Shown here piece by piece: positions 26,432-33,922 of a DNA stretch of 64,000 nucleotides (positions are counted from its first letter, which is position 1; every line of letters starts with the position of its first letter). The stretch covers positions 1 through 64,000 of the forward strand of contig NZ_JAPFGP010000021.1 of NCBI RefSeq assembly GCF_026241155.1. The letters are read 5' to 3'. A model generated the notes under the pieces. That model worked only from the letters and a program-made list of their open reading frames with translations, ran no database searches and had not been told where the DNA came from. The stretch comes from Paucibacter sp. PLA-PC-4 (lineage in GTDB: Bacteria; Pseudomonadota; Gammaproteobacteria; Burkholderiales; Burkholderiaceae_C). A program made the translations under genes and the position numbers.

Positions 26432-28423
26432 ATGATGTTCAGAGGTAGGTCACGATGGCGCGCCAGCTTGTGCATGAGCGCGGCGACTCTCGCGTTGCTG
26501 GCGGTGATGGGGGCACAGGCGGCGCCGCGCTGGATGGAGGCGCTGGACCGAGGTGCGGTGGCCGTGCCAGCCACGCCGGGTGGCAATCTGCTGAGCTGGC
26601 GCTTGCTGGCGACGGATGCGCCGGCCACCACGTTCGATGTCTACCGAGACGGCAAGAAGATCAACACCCGCCCTTTGAGCGGGGCCACCAATTTGCTCGA
26701 CGCCGAGGGCAGCGCACGATCGAGCTATGTGGTCCGGACTCTGGTCAATGGCAAGGACGTCGAGACCAGCAACCCGTTCACCGTCTGGGCGCAGGGCTAT
26801 CTGAGCGTTCCGATCGATCAGCCTGCCGGCGGCGTCACGCCCACGGGCCAGGCCTATTCCTACACCGCCCACGAAGCCAGCGTGGCCGATCTGGACGGCG
26901 ATGGGCGCTACGAGATCATCCTCAAGTGGGATCCGAGCAATGCCAAGGACAATGCCTTCGATGGCTATACAGGCGAGGTCTATCTCGACGCCTACACCTT
27001 GCAAGGCAAGCGCCTGTGGCGTGTCAACCTGGGGCGCAATATCCGCGCAGGCGCGCACTACACGCAGTTCCAGGTCTTCGACTACGACGGCGACGGTCGT
27101 GCGGAGCTGGCGGTGCGCACCAGCGACGGCACGGTGGACGGCACCGGCGATGTCCTCGGTGACCCGAACGCAGACTGGCGCGAGGCCGGTGGCGAGACGC
27201 CGTCCACCGATCGCACCGGCGGTCGCCTGACATCCGACGGCCGCATGGTCGCGCCATTGCAGGGCCGCATCCTGAAAGGCCCCGAGTTCTTGACCCTTTT
27301 CGATGGCTTGACCGGCAAGGCCCTGGCCAGCGCGCCCTACTGGCCGGTGCGCGATCCCCGCACGGACGCGCCGACGGCGGCGCAGATGAAGGAAGTCTGG
27401 GGCGACGGCTACGGCAACCGATCCGATCGCTTCCTGGCCGGTACCGCCTATCTCGACGGCCAGCGCCCCAGCATCATCATGGCCCGCGGCTACTACGGGC
27501 GGACCACTGTGGCTGCCTGGGACTGGCGCGATGGCAAGCTGAGCCAGCGCTGGGTGTTCGATAGTGCCTCGCCCGGAAACGAGGCTTTCGGCGGGCAGGG
27601 CAATCACCAGCTCAGTGTGGCCGACGTCGATGAGGACGGCAAGGACGAGATCGTCTACGGCGCCATGGCGCTGGACGATGACGGCAAAGGCCTGTGGAGC
27701 TCGGGGCTCAAGCATGGTGATGCGATGGCCGTTGGCGACCTCGACCCCATGCGAGCGGGCCTGGAGAAGTTCGGCGTCTATGAGGATGTGCGCCGCAACG
27801 GCGGCATTGGCTCCGCGATGCTGGATGCGCGCACCGGCCAGGTCTTGTGGAGCACGCCGGCCGACAAGGACACCGGCCGAGGTGTTGCTGCCGACATCGA
27901 CCCGCGGTTCCCGGGCGCGGAGGTCTGGGCCAGCAATGGGGATGTGCTCTACACGGCCCAGGGCAAGGCCATCGAGGGTGTCCAGCGACCCAGGGAGCTG
28001 AGCTTTCTGGTCTGGTGGGACGGCGACGATCTGCGCGAGCTGTTCGACAAGAGCCGCATCAATAAATGGGACTGGCGCACCGGCAAATCTCACACCCTGC
28101 TGGAGGCCAGCGGCGCGATCCACACCAGCGGCACAAAGAACGTACCCGTTCTCTCGGCTGATCTGTTCGGCGACTGGCGCGAGGAAGTCATCTGGCACAC
28201 ACCGGACGAGAAATTCCTGCGCATCTACACGACGCCTCACCCCACCGAGCGGCGCCTAGTGACGCTGATGCACGACGCGCAGTACCGCCTTGCCATCGCC
28301 TGGCAGAACACGGCCTACAACCAGCCGCCCCACCCCAGTTTCTTTTTGGGCGAGGGCATGAAGCCGCCGCCGGTGCCCAAGATTATCGTGCGCACCCCGC
28401 CCAAGGCCGGCCTTGATCGATAG
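26432..28423 (+). CDS. Rhamnogalacturonan lyase, PL11 family
   Basis: A 663-residue secreted lyase. After the signal peptide (cleavage near MGAQAAPR, about residue 31) comes an N-terminal beta domain (DRGAVAVPAT, TTFDVYRDGKKI) and an eight-bladed propeller rich in Ca-binding DxDxDG loops: VADLDGDGRYE, FDYDGDGRAE, VADVDEDGKDE. Other family blocks are GAHYTQFQVFDYDGDG, GNHQLSVADVDEDGKDE and the C-terminal WRTGKSHTLLEASG. This matches B. subtilis YesW/YesX. It cleaves unbranched or branched rhamnogalacturonan-I. GAGGGAAGA lies just before the ATG at 26432; the next codon is also ATG. Confidence 0.93.
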   Translation: MMFRGRSRWRASLCMSAATLALLAVMGAQAAPRWMEALDRGAVAVPATPGGNLLSWRLLATDAPATTFDVYRDGKKINTRPLSGATNLLDAEGSARSSYVVRTLVNGKDVETSNPFTVWAQGYLSVPIDQPAGGVTPTGQAYSYTAHEASVADLDGDGRYEIILKWDPSNAKDNAFDGYTGEVYLDAYTLQGKRLWRVNLGRNIRAGAHYTQFQVFDYDGDGRAELAVRTSDGTVDGTGDVLGDPNADWREAGGETPSTDRTGGRLTSDGRMVAPLQGRILKGPEFLTLFDGLTGKALASAPYWPVRDPRTDAPTAAQMKEVWGDGYGNRSDRFLAGTAYLDGQRPSIIMARGYYGRTTVAAWDWRDGKLSQRWVFDSASPGNEAFGGQGNHQLSVADVDEDGKDEIVYGAMALDDDGKGLWSSGLKHGDAMAVGDLDPMRAGLEKFGVYEDVRRNGGIGSAMLDARTGQVLWSTPADKDTGRGVAADIDPRFPGAEVWASNGDVLYTAQGKAIEGVQRPRELSFLVWWDGDDLRELFDKSRINKWDWRTGKSHTLLEASGAIHTSGTKNVPVLSADLFGDWREEVIWHTPDEKFLRIYTTPHPTERRLVTLMHDAQYRLAIAWQNTAYNQPPHPSFFLGEGMKPPPVPKIIVRTPPKAGLDR

Positions 28424-28459
28424 CGCTGAACCCGGCAAGCGCCGGCTGGCGCCGCCCCC

Positions 28460-28957
28460 TCACTCGGCCCTGACGGCACTCAGGCGCAGCATCAGGGTCA
28501 TTGGATGCAGCGGCGATTGCTGAAAACCGTAGTGCTCGTAGAACTGCCTGGCGCGCTCGTGCAAGGCGTGAACCAGCAGGGCACGCACACCGACGTTCTG
28601 TTAAACGCTGAGCGCCCGCTGCACCGCGTCCTGTAGCAAGGCCGCACCCAGCTTGAGACCCTGGCTGCGTTGGTCGACGGCCAAGCGGGCCAGCACCATC
28701 GCAGGAACAGGGTCGGGCATATTGCGGCGTATGGCGGGGGTGGACGTGTGGTGCGATACCGCACCGGCGGCCAGCGCGTAATAGGCCAGCAGGCGTTGCT
28801 GCGCATCAAGCACAACAAAGCAGCGACTCGCACCGCTGAGGTGATTGCCCATGGCGCGGCGTTTGAGCCAGTCATCGAGCGCCGGCTCACCGCATGAGAA
28901 TTCATCCAGCCCATGGGCGGCAGCTAGCGGCTGCGGCGGGCCAAGGTACAGACTCAT
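28460..28957 (-). pseudogene. GNAT toxin of TacT type, interrupted by an in-frame stop
   Basis: The reading frame starts at ATG 28957 and encodes a TacT-like N-acetyltransferase (HGLDEFSCGEPALDDWLKRR, GASRCFVVLD, acetyl-CoA motif LARLAVDQRSQGLKLGAALL). A TAA at 28603-28601 stops it after 118 residues. The same frame then continues for 46 more codons with perfect family sequence (VGVRALLVHALHERARQFYE, then HYGF) to a TGA at 28462-28460. The lost part holds the catalytic Tyr region (FYEHYGF). TacT toxins acetylate aminoacyl-tRNA, so the truncated product should be inactive. It overlaps the antitoxin gene by 4 bp, as is usual. Confidence 0.85.
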
Positions 28958-29226
28958 GCCGGATCGGCGTTCCACGGCGCCTTGACGGCCATCAGACGTT
29001 CAAGCCCGGGGTTGGGGCTGGGAGGGGCGTCCAGCAGCGCGGTGAACTGCCGGAGCTTGTCCGCATCGAGGCTGAAGAACACCTGATTGAGCACCGCCGC
29101 CTGTGCCCGCTCGCAAGCGGCCTCCAGCATGAAGTCGGAGCGGTTCTTGCCCAGCAGGCTGGCGGCCTGGTCGATCAAGTCCCGCTGCTCGGGCAAGGTG
29201 CGCAGATTGATGACGGCGTCACGCAT
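28954..29226 (-). CDS. DUF1778-family antitoxin (TacA-like)
   Basis: A 90-residue antitoxin. The N-terminal ribbon-helix-helix (RDAVINLRTLPEQRDLIDQA then SLLGKNRSDFMLEAACERAQ) binds the operator, and the C-terminal tail (FSLDADKLRQFTALLD onward) wraps the GNAT toxin. AAGGGAAAAGG precedes the ATG at 29226. It remains intact although its toxin gene is broken. A perfect inverted repeat 28 bp upstream is the likely autoregulatory operator. The pair lies just after the end of the rhamnose operon on the same strand. Confidence 0.9.
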   Translation of the reverse strand: MRDAVINLRTLPEQRDLIDQAASLLGKNRSDFMLEAACERAQAAVLNQVFFSLDADKLRQFTALLDAPPSPNPGLERLMAVKAPWNADPA

Positions 29227-29253
29227 GGCCTTTTCCCTTGCTCGCTGGTGTAC

Positions 29254-29289
29254 AACAGATACACGATTTTGGCGTGGCGTGTATCTGTT
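29254..29289 (-). promoter_or_regulatory. Inverted-repeat operator before the toxin-antitoxin pair
   Basis: A perfect 12-bp inverted repeat: AACAGATACACG (29254-29265) and CGTGTATCTGTT (29278-29289), with a 12-bp spacer. It fills most of the 64-bp gap between the esterase stop and the antitoxin start. Ribbon-helix-helix antitoxins repress their own promoter through such sites. A hairpin terminator is less likely because no T-run follows on the minus strand. Confidence 0.7.
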
Positions 29290-29290
29290 T

Positions 29291-30121
29291 TCAGTACGTT
29301 GCGGCGCCGAGTCGGGCCTCCATCCACTGGGCGGCCAGCACCGGCCACTGCGCCTGCGTGCCCGCCAGCGCCCGCAGGGCAAAGCCATGTTCGGCCTGCG
29401 CAAAGACATGGGCGTCAACATCCAGGCCATGCAGTTGGGCGGCCTTGATCAGGTTCAGCGCATGCTCAATAGGCACGATGGGGTCGTGCAGCGCATAAGC
29501 CAGGAATACCGGGCAGGGCGGCAGACCATGGGGCTCGCTGGCGATGCCGATGGGCCAGGCGTCGTAGAAGGCCTGCTTCTCGGGCGGCGCGAAGTCCGCC
29601 TTGCCGGCCGGGGCCTTGTGATCTCGGTGGTTGGCGTTGATCGGCGCGTAGGCAATGACGGCGCCGGCCGATTCGGACTGGCAGGCCATCACGCCGGCCA
29701 GATGGCCGCCGGAGGAGAGCCCCACATGCAGCAAGGGCAGCGGTGGCAGCGAGGCCAGATGCGCCAGCGCCCGCAGGCCGTCCTGCAGCGCGATGTCGAA
29801 GGGCCAGGTCTTGCCCTGGCCGCCGTCCTGCCCCGGCAGGCGGTGCAGCAGCACATAGGCATCCAGGCCCAGGCTGTTGAGCCACTGCGCGATCTCCACG
29901 CCTTCCTTGTCATGCATCAGCTGTAGATAGCCACCGCCGGCATAGACCAGGGCGCGGCCACGGGCGGGCGCTGCCGCCAGGTAGGCATGGAGTTCGCAGC
30001 GCGTCGGGTGCCGGCAGATGCGGTCCGGCCATTGGCCGTCGAGTCGGTTGGCGGCCCCCTCGCTGAGCACGATCAGGCGATCCGGCGCATGGCCGGCCGG
30101 GTAGGGCGCTTGCGATGTCAT
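29291..30121 (-). CDS. Alpha/beta hydrolase, probable acetylesterase
   Basis: A 276-residue alpha/beta hydrolase. The oxyanion-hole region VYAGGGYLQLMHDKEGVEIA (about residue 58), nucleophile elbow GLSSGGHLAG (about 134), Asp in YALHDPIVPIEH and His in AEHGFALR form a complete triad. It resembles small acetyl-xylan-type esterases. No signal peptide is seen, so it acts in the cytoplasm. It is the last gene of the rhamnose operon and overlaps the preceding gene by ATGA. Deacetylation of imported rhamnogalacturonan oligomers is the likely role, by context only. Confidence 0.75.
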   Translation of the reverse strand: MTSQAPYPAGHAPDRLIVLSEGAANRLDGQWPDRICRHPTRCELHAYLAAAPARGRALVYAGGGYLQLMHDKEGVEIAQWLNSLGLDAYVLLHRLPGQDGGQGKTWPFDIALQDGLRALAHLASLPPLPLLHVGLSSGGHLAGVMACQSESAGAVIAYAPINANHRDHKAPAGKADFAPPEKQAFYDAWPIGIASEPHGLPPCPVFLAYALHDPIVPIEHALNLIKAAQLHGLDVDAHVFAQAEHGFALRALAGTQAQWPVLAAQWMEARLGAATY

Positions 30122-30870
30122 GGCTGCAGGCAACGGAGGATGCGGAATTCTCGGATCTGCAAATGGCTGGCGGTGCTGCGCAGTGCGAAGAAGCCCCGCA
30201 GGCGGGCTTGGGCCGCAGTACTGCTGAAGAGCAACTTACCGTCGACCGACCAGCGCAGATGCACCGGATCGTCGATCGTCGGCCGGCGCGAGACGATCTC
30301 GACATGCACGGCTCGGCCCGGATGCAGCCGCGTGCCCTCGCGCATGGCCTGCTCGCCCGGCTCGGCCGTGGCCTGGTCGGCATAGCCGGCGATCAGCCGG
30401 CGCTGGCCGCCGCGATAGGCGCGCAGCCGCGTGCTGGTGTTGGCATTGGCGCCGAATCCGACATAGTCCAGCTCCAGGTCGTCGTAGCCTGCGAAGGCGC
30501 CGCTGCGCGGGCGCGGTGCGCTCCCGTCGGCCTCGGCGGCGTTCCAGAACATATTCAGGTCGGACAGGCGGCCGGCGTGCATGCCGGCGCTAGCCGGCGC
30601 GGGCAGCGCCAGCGCGCTGAAGCGGATCGCATAGTCGCCGGCCAGTGGCTCGCGCCACCACAGGCTCAGGCCTGCCGGCGTCTGAATGTCCAGCCAACCC
30701 TCGCTGGCCCGCACCTGGGCCCGGGCGTCCTCGGCTTCGAGCCGCCAGTGGGCCAGGCCCGAGCGGAACTCGTCGCCGGCCGTCTGCGCCAGCCGCCCTG
30801 GCAGCTCGCACCAGTCGCCGGCCAGCGCTGTCATCGGCAGCGCGAGCAGCCACAGCAAGGCAGCGCGCAT
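30118..30870 (-). CDS. Exported DUF6250/YesU-like concanavalin-fold protein
   Basis: A 250-residue protein with a signal peptide (LLWLLALPMTALAGDW). The body looks like a beta-sandwich: EFRSGLAHWRLE, GLSLWWREPLAGDYAIRFSA, LSDLNMFWNA, RSGAFAGYDDLELDYVGFGA and NTSTRLRAYRGG. These patterns recall B. subtilis YesU (DUF1961) and DUF6250 proteins, which occur in rhamnogalacturonan clusters but have no established activity that I know. It lies one base after rhaM and overlaps the esterase gene. Export is odd among cytoplasmic rhamnose enzymes and suggests a role on periplasmic oligomers. Confidence 0.65.
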   Translation of the reverse strand: MRAALLWLLALPMTALAGDWCELPGRLAQTAGDEFRSGLAHWRLEAEDARAQVRASEGWLDIQTPAGLSLWWREPLAGDYAIRFSALALPAPASAGMHAGRLSDLNMFWNAAEADGSAPRPRSGAFAGYDDLELDYVGFGANANTSTRLRAYRGGQRRLIAGYADQATAEPGEQAMREGTRLHPGRAVHVEIVSRRPTIDDPVHLRWSVDGKLLFSSTAAQARLRGFFALRSTASHLQIREFRILRCLQP

Positions 30871-30871
30871 A

Positions 30872-31198
30872 TCAGGCGAAGTGGAACATTGGCCGCAGCG
30901 GCCATTGGCGCGGCTGGTTGCCGGGCTCGACCTCCATCAACTCGGCCATATGGTCCCACCAGCGCCGCATCACCGGCTGCTGGGGCAGGGCGTCGAAGCT
31001 GGCCTCGGCGCCGGGCCGGCGCTTGAGCACGGCGAAGAGGCTCAGCGTCTGCTCGTCCAGAAAGATCGAGTAGTCGTGGATGCCGGCCTCGCGCAGCGCG
31101 GCGGCGAGCTCGGGCCAGAGTTCGTCGTGGCGCTTCTTGTACTCGGCCACATGGCCGGGCTTGAGCTGCATCTTGAAGGCAAGGATCTGGTCTTGCAT
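30872..31198 (-). CDS. rhaM: L-rhamnose mutarotase
   Basis: A 108-residue dimeric alpha-beta barrel protein of the usual RhaM length. Diagnostic stretches are FKMQLKPGHVAEYKKRHDEL with the catalytic His, the central IHDYSIFLDEQTLSLFAVLK with its Tyr, and the C-terminal QPVMRRWWDHMAELMEVEPG. It interconverts alpha and beta L-rhamnose in the cytoplasm so that the isomerase receives the right anomer. It lies between GH28 and the YesU-like gene in the rhamnose operon. Confidence 0.95.
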   Translation of the reverse strand: MQDQILAFKMQLKPGHVAEYKKRHDELWPELAAALREAGIHDYSIFLDEQTLSLFAVLKRRPGAEASFDALPQQPVMRRWWDHMAELMEVEPGNQPRQWPLRPMFHFA

Positions 31199-31216
31199 GG
31201 CCTGTCTCTCCGTCGC

Positions 31217-32593
31217 TTATTGAGTGTCTTGATCGTCATAGCCCAGCGCGGACACATCGCGCCGAGCCAGTGCGGGGGCGGCCGCCCAACTGCCCGCAGG
31301 CAGGCCGTGCAGGCTGGCGGAGTCGGCGACGGCGATGGGCGCGTCGGCGAACTGCAGGCGACAGTGCTCGAAGCGCCAGCCCTGCGTATCGCGGATATGG
31401 CCGCCGCGCCTGGCCTCGATGTCGAGCCGGCTGAAGGCAAAGTCCTGCAGCGGTGCCGCGTCGAAGGCATCGACCTCGAAGGCCGTCAGTGCCCCGCGTG
31501 CGCGCAGGTCTTCGATGTGCACCTCGCGCAGCCGCGCCATGCCCTGCTCGGGCGGCACCGGGGTGCTCAGCACCTGCCAGTGTGCGGGCGGCTCGTCGAT
31601 GGCTTCGGGCAGCCGGGCCAGGCTGTAGGCCGGGTTCCAATTCATCGTCACGCGCAGCACCACCGGCACATCAAGCAGGCCGATCTCGCGCAGGCGCAGG
31701 CCCTGGCCGCCGCCGCCCCGGCTTGGGGCCGACTTGAACAGAATGCCCACCGGCACCGGCGCCAGAACGGTCAGGCGCCGCACCTCGACATCGCGAAAGC
31801 CGCCAGAGGTTTCGCTGCCAAAGGTGATGCCGGCGGCGCCCTCGCGCACGATGCAGTCCTGGATCAGCACGTCCTCGCAGCAGCGTGCCACGCGCAGCCC
31901 GTCGGCATCGCGGCCGGCCTTGATGCACAGGGCGTCATCGTTGACGGCGATATCGACATGCTGGATCAGCACCTGGCGCGAGGAGTCGATGTCGATGCCG
32001 TCGGTCGAGGGGCCGCGTGCCTCGTCGTTGTTACGTATGGTGAGGCCGTCCACTGTGACCTGCTGTGAATAGCAGATGTGCAGGGTCCAGAAGCCCGAGC
32101 GGCGCAGCAGTAGGCCATCGCCCACACGCACCCGGCTCGACTCGAAGATCTGGATCAGGCGCGGGCGCTGCGCGTCATAGTCGGCAGCCCAGCGCAGGCC
32201 ACGCGGCTCGTAGGCGCGGCGCAAGGTCCAATAGCTGTCCCAGAAGGTCTGACCGTCGCCATCGATGGTGCCGGCGCCGCCGATCTCCACATCCTGCTGC
32301 CCGATCACATTGAGCAGCGCGGCCGGCCAGACCATCTCGATGCCGGCCACGCGGGTGGGCAGCAGCGGGTAGTCGGCCAGGTCTTGCGAGCCCAGCAGGC
32401 AGGCCCCGACCTCCAGCCGCAGCCGCATGCCTGATTTCAGGAACAGCGCGCCGCTGCGGTAGCGGCCTGGGCCCAGCAGCACAGTGGCGCCGCTGGCTGC
32501 GGCGGCGTCGATGGCCTGCTGCAGCGCGGCGGTCTCCAGGCCAAGCCCATCGCCACGGGCGCCGAAGTCGTGCGCCTGCAGCGTTCTGCTCAT
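31217..32593 (-). CDS. Glycoside hydrolase family 28 (pectin/rhamnogalacturonan type), no signal peptide
   Basis: A 458-residue right-handed beta-helix of family GH28. It begins with TLQAHDFGARGDGLGLETAA, the usual start of the fold. Catalytic motifs are STDGIDIDSS (NTDG block, about residue 195) and VNDDALCIKAG (DD block, about 218). The third motif is GITFGSETSGG (exo-type GSE rather than GHG), and the fourth is GILFKSAPSRGG, which keeps Lys but lacks the Arg of R-I-K. No signal peptide is present, so it should act on imported oligomers. Its ATG overlaps the rhaI stop (TGATG). Confidence 0.85.
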   Translation of the reverse strand: MSRTLQAHDFGARGDGLGLETAALQQAIDAAAASGATVLLGPGRYRSGALFLKSGMRLRLEVGACLLGSQDLADYPLLPTRVAGIEMVWPAALLNVIGQQDVEIGGAGTIDGDGQTFWDSYWTLRRAYEPRGLRWAADYDAQRPRLIQIFESSRVRVGDGLLLRRSGFWTLHICYSQQVTVDGLTIRNNDEARGPSTDGIDIDSSRQVLIQHVDIAVNDDALCIKAGRDADGLRVARCCEDVLIQDCIVREGAAGITFGSETSGGFRDVEVRRLTVLAPVPVGILFKSAPSRGGGGQGLRLREIGLLDVPVVLRVTMNWNPAYSLARLPEAIDEPPAHWQVLSTPVPPEQGMARLREVHIEDLRARGALTAFEVDAFDAAPLQDFAFSRLDIEARRGGHIRDTQGWRFEHCRLQFADAPIAVADSASLHGLPAGSWAAAPALARRDVSALGYDDQDTQ

Positions 32594-33888
32594 CAAACGA
32601 TGCCGCTGCCGCTGGCGCCCGCCTTCGGTGGACGGGCCGCCGCGGCGTTGGCGCGGTAGCCGCTGGCGCGATAGCAGGCCACCGGGTCGGCGGCGCCGCC
32701 GCTGCGCAGCCGGGCCATCGCCAGAATCGGGCCGACATCGGTGCGGAAGGCCTTCTTCAGCGCCTGGGCCGACTGCAAGGCGTCATTGGCCGCCTGGTGT
32801 TCGGCCAGGGCGGCGCGGTCCACCATTGCAGCCTGCACAAAAGCGCGCTGCACTTCGACCGCGCTGCTCATCAGACTCTCGATCGGGTCGGTGACGTTGT
32901 GCGACTGGTCCAGCATGTAGGCCGGCTTGAAGGCGGCGCCATCACGGGCAGCGGCATCGGCCAGCTCGTTGAAGACCAAGAAGAGCTGGAAGGGGTTGAT
33001 GCTGCCCGAGTCCAGATCGTCGTCGCCGTACTTGCTATCGTTGAAGTGGAAGCCGCCTAGCTTGCCGAACTGGGCCAGGCGCGCGACGATCATCTCGATG
33101 TTGGTGTTTGGCGCGTGGTGACCCAAGTCCACCAGGCACTTGGCTTTGTCGCCCAGCGCCTGGGCGCAGGCAAAGCTGGTGCCCCAGTCGGCGATCGTCG
33201 AGGCATAGAAGGCCGGCTCGAAGAGCTTGTGCTCGATATACATGAGCCAGTCGGCCGGCAGCGCCGCGTAGATGCCGCGCATGCTGTCCAGATAGCGCTC
33301 CAGCGCGCCGCGCAGATTGTGCTGGCCGGGGAAGTTGGCGCCATCGCCGACCCAGACGGTCAGGCCGGTCGAACCCAGAGCGCGGCCGAGTTCGATGCAC
33401 TCGATATTGTGCGCGACGGCTTGTTCGCGCGCGGCCGCGCTCTGCGCGGTCAGGCTGCCGTACTTGTAGCTGTGGGCTTGTCCGGGCTGGTCCTGGAAGG
33501 TATTGGAGTTGACCGCGTCAAAGCCAAGGCCGAAGCGCAGCGCTTGCTCGCGCAGCGCCGCCACATCGCTGGGCTTGTCCCAGGGAAAGTGCAGGGAGAC
33601 GGCCGGCGTGGCGCGGGTCAGCTGATGGATGACTGCGCAGTCTTCCAGCTTCTCCATCACATGGCGGGGCTCGCCAAGACCCGGAAAACGCGCGAAGCGG
33701 GTGCCGCCGGTGCCCACGCCCCAGCTCGGCACCGCCACCGCAAAGCCCTGGGCCAGCACGGTCAGCCGCTCGATGTCCTGGCCACGCCGGGCCAGCACGC
33801 CGGCCAGCGCGTCGTAGTCTGCGGCGAGATCGGCCTGCAGGCCGGCGTTGTGCTGGGCCACCAGGCCCGCGTCGATCAGTATGTCCAT
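32593..33888 (-). CDS. rhaI: L-rhamnose isomerase (Pseudomonas stutzeri/rhizobial type)
   Basis: A 431-residue xylose-isomerase-like TIM barrel. It has the family patterns SWGVGTGGTRFARFPGLGEP, VSLHFPWDKP, NSNTFQDQPG, MYIEHKLFEPAFYASTIADW with metal-binding Glu, DLGHHAPNTNIE and FHFNDSKYGDDDLDSGSINP. This is the type found in P. stutzeri and rhizobia (RhaI) rather than E. coli RhaA. It converts L-rhamnose to L-rhamnulose in the cytoplasm. The ATG at 33888 was chosen over a long upstream extension that would run into rhaD. A 34-bp gap separates it from the aldolase gene. Confidence 0.95.
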   Translation of the reverse strand: MDILIDAGLVAQHNAGLQADLAADYDALAGVLARRGQDIERLTVLAQGFAVAVPSWGVGTGGTRFARFPGLGEPRHVMEKLEDCAVIHQLTRATPAVSLHFPWDKPSDVAALREQALRFGLGFDAVNSNTFQDQPGQAHSYKYGSLTAQSAAAREQAVAHNIECIELGRALGSTGLTVWVGDGANFPGQHNLRGALERYLDSMRGIYAALPADWLMYIEHKLFEPAFYASTIADWGTSFACAQALGDKAKCLVDLGHHAPNTNIEMIVARLAQFGKLGGFHFNDSKYGDDDLDSGSINPFQLFLVFNELADAAARDGAAFKPAYMLDQSHNVTDPIESLMSSAVEVQRAFVQAAMVDRAALAEHQAANDALQSAQALKKAFRTDVGPILAMARLRSGGAADPVACYRASGYRANAAAARPPKAGASGSGIV

Positions 33889-33922
33889 CTTGTCTGTCTC
33901 CTGTGCTGAGTCTGCGGCGCGC

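Noticed and set aside
26450-28240. 596-codon minus-strand ORF opposite PL11
   Set aside because: It is a shadow of a clear PL11 gene with conserved Ca-binding loops; the translated product has no recognisable domain.
29254-29289. Inverted repeat as a rho-independent terminator of the rhamnose operon
   Set aside because: The arms are only about 40 percent GC, the spacer is 12 bp, and no T-run follows; an operator is a better reading.
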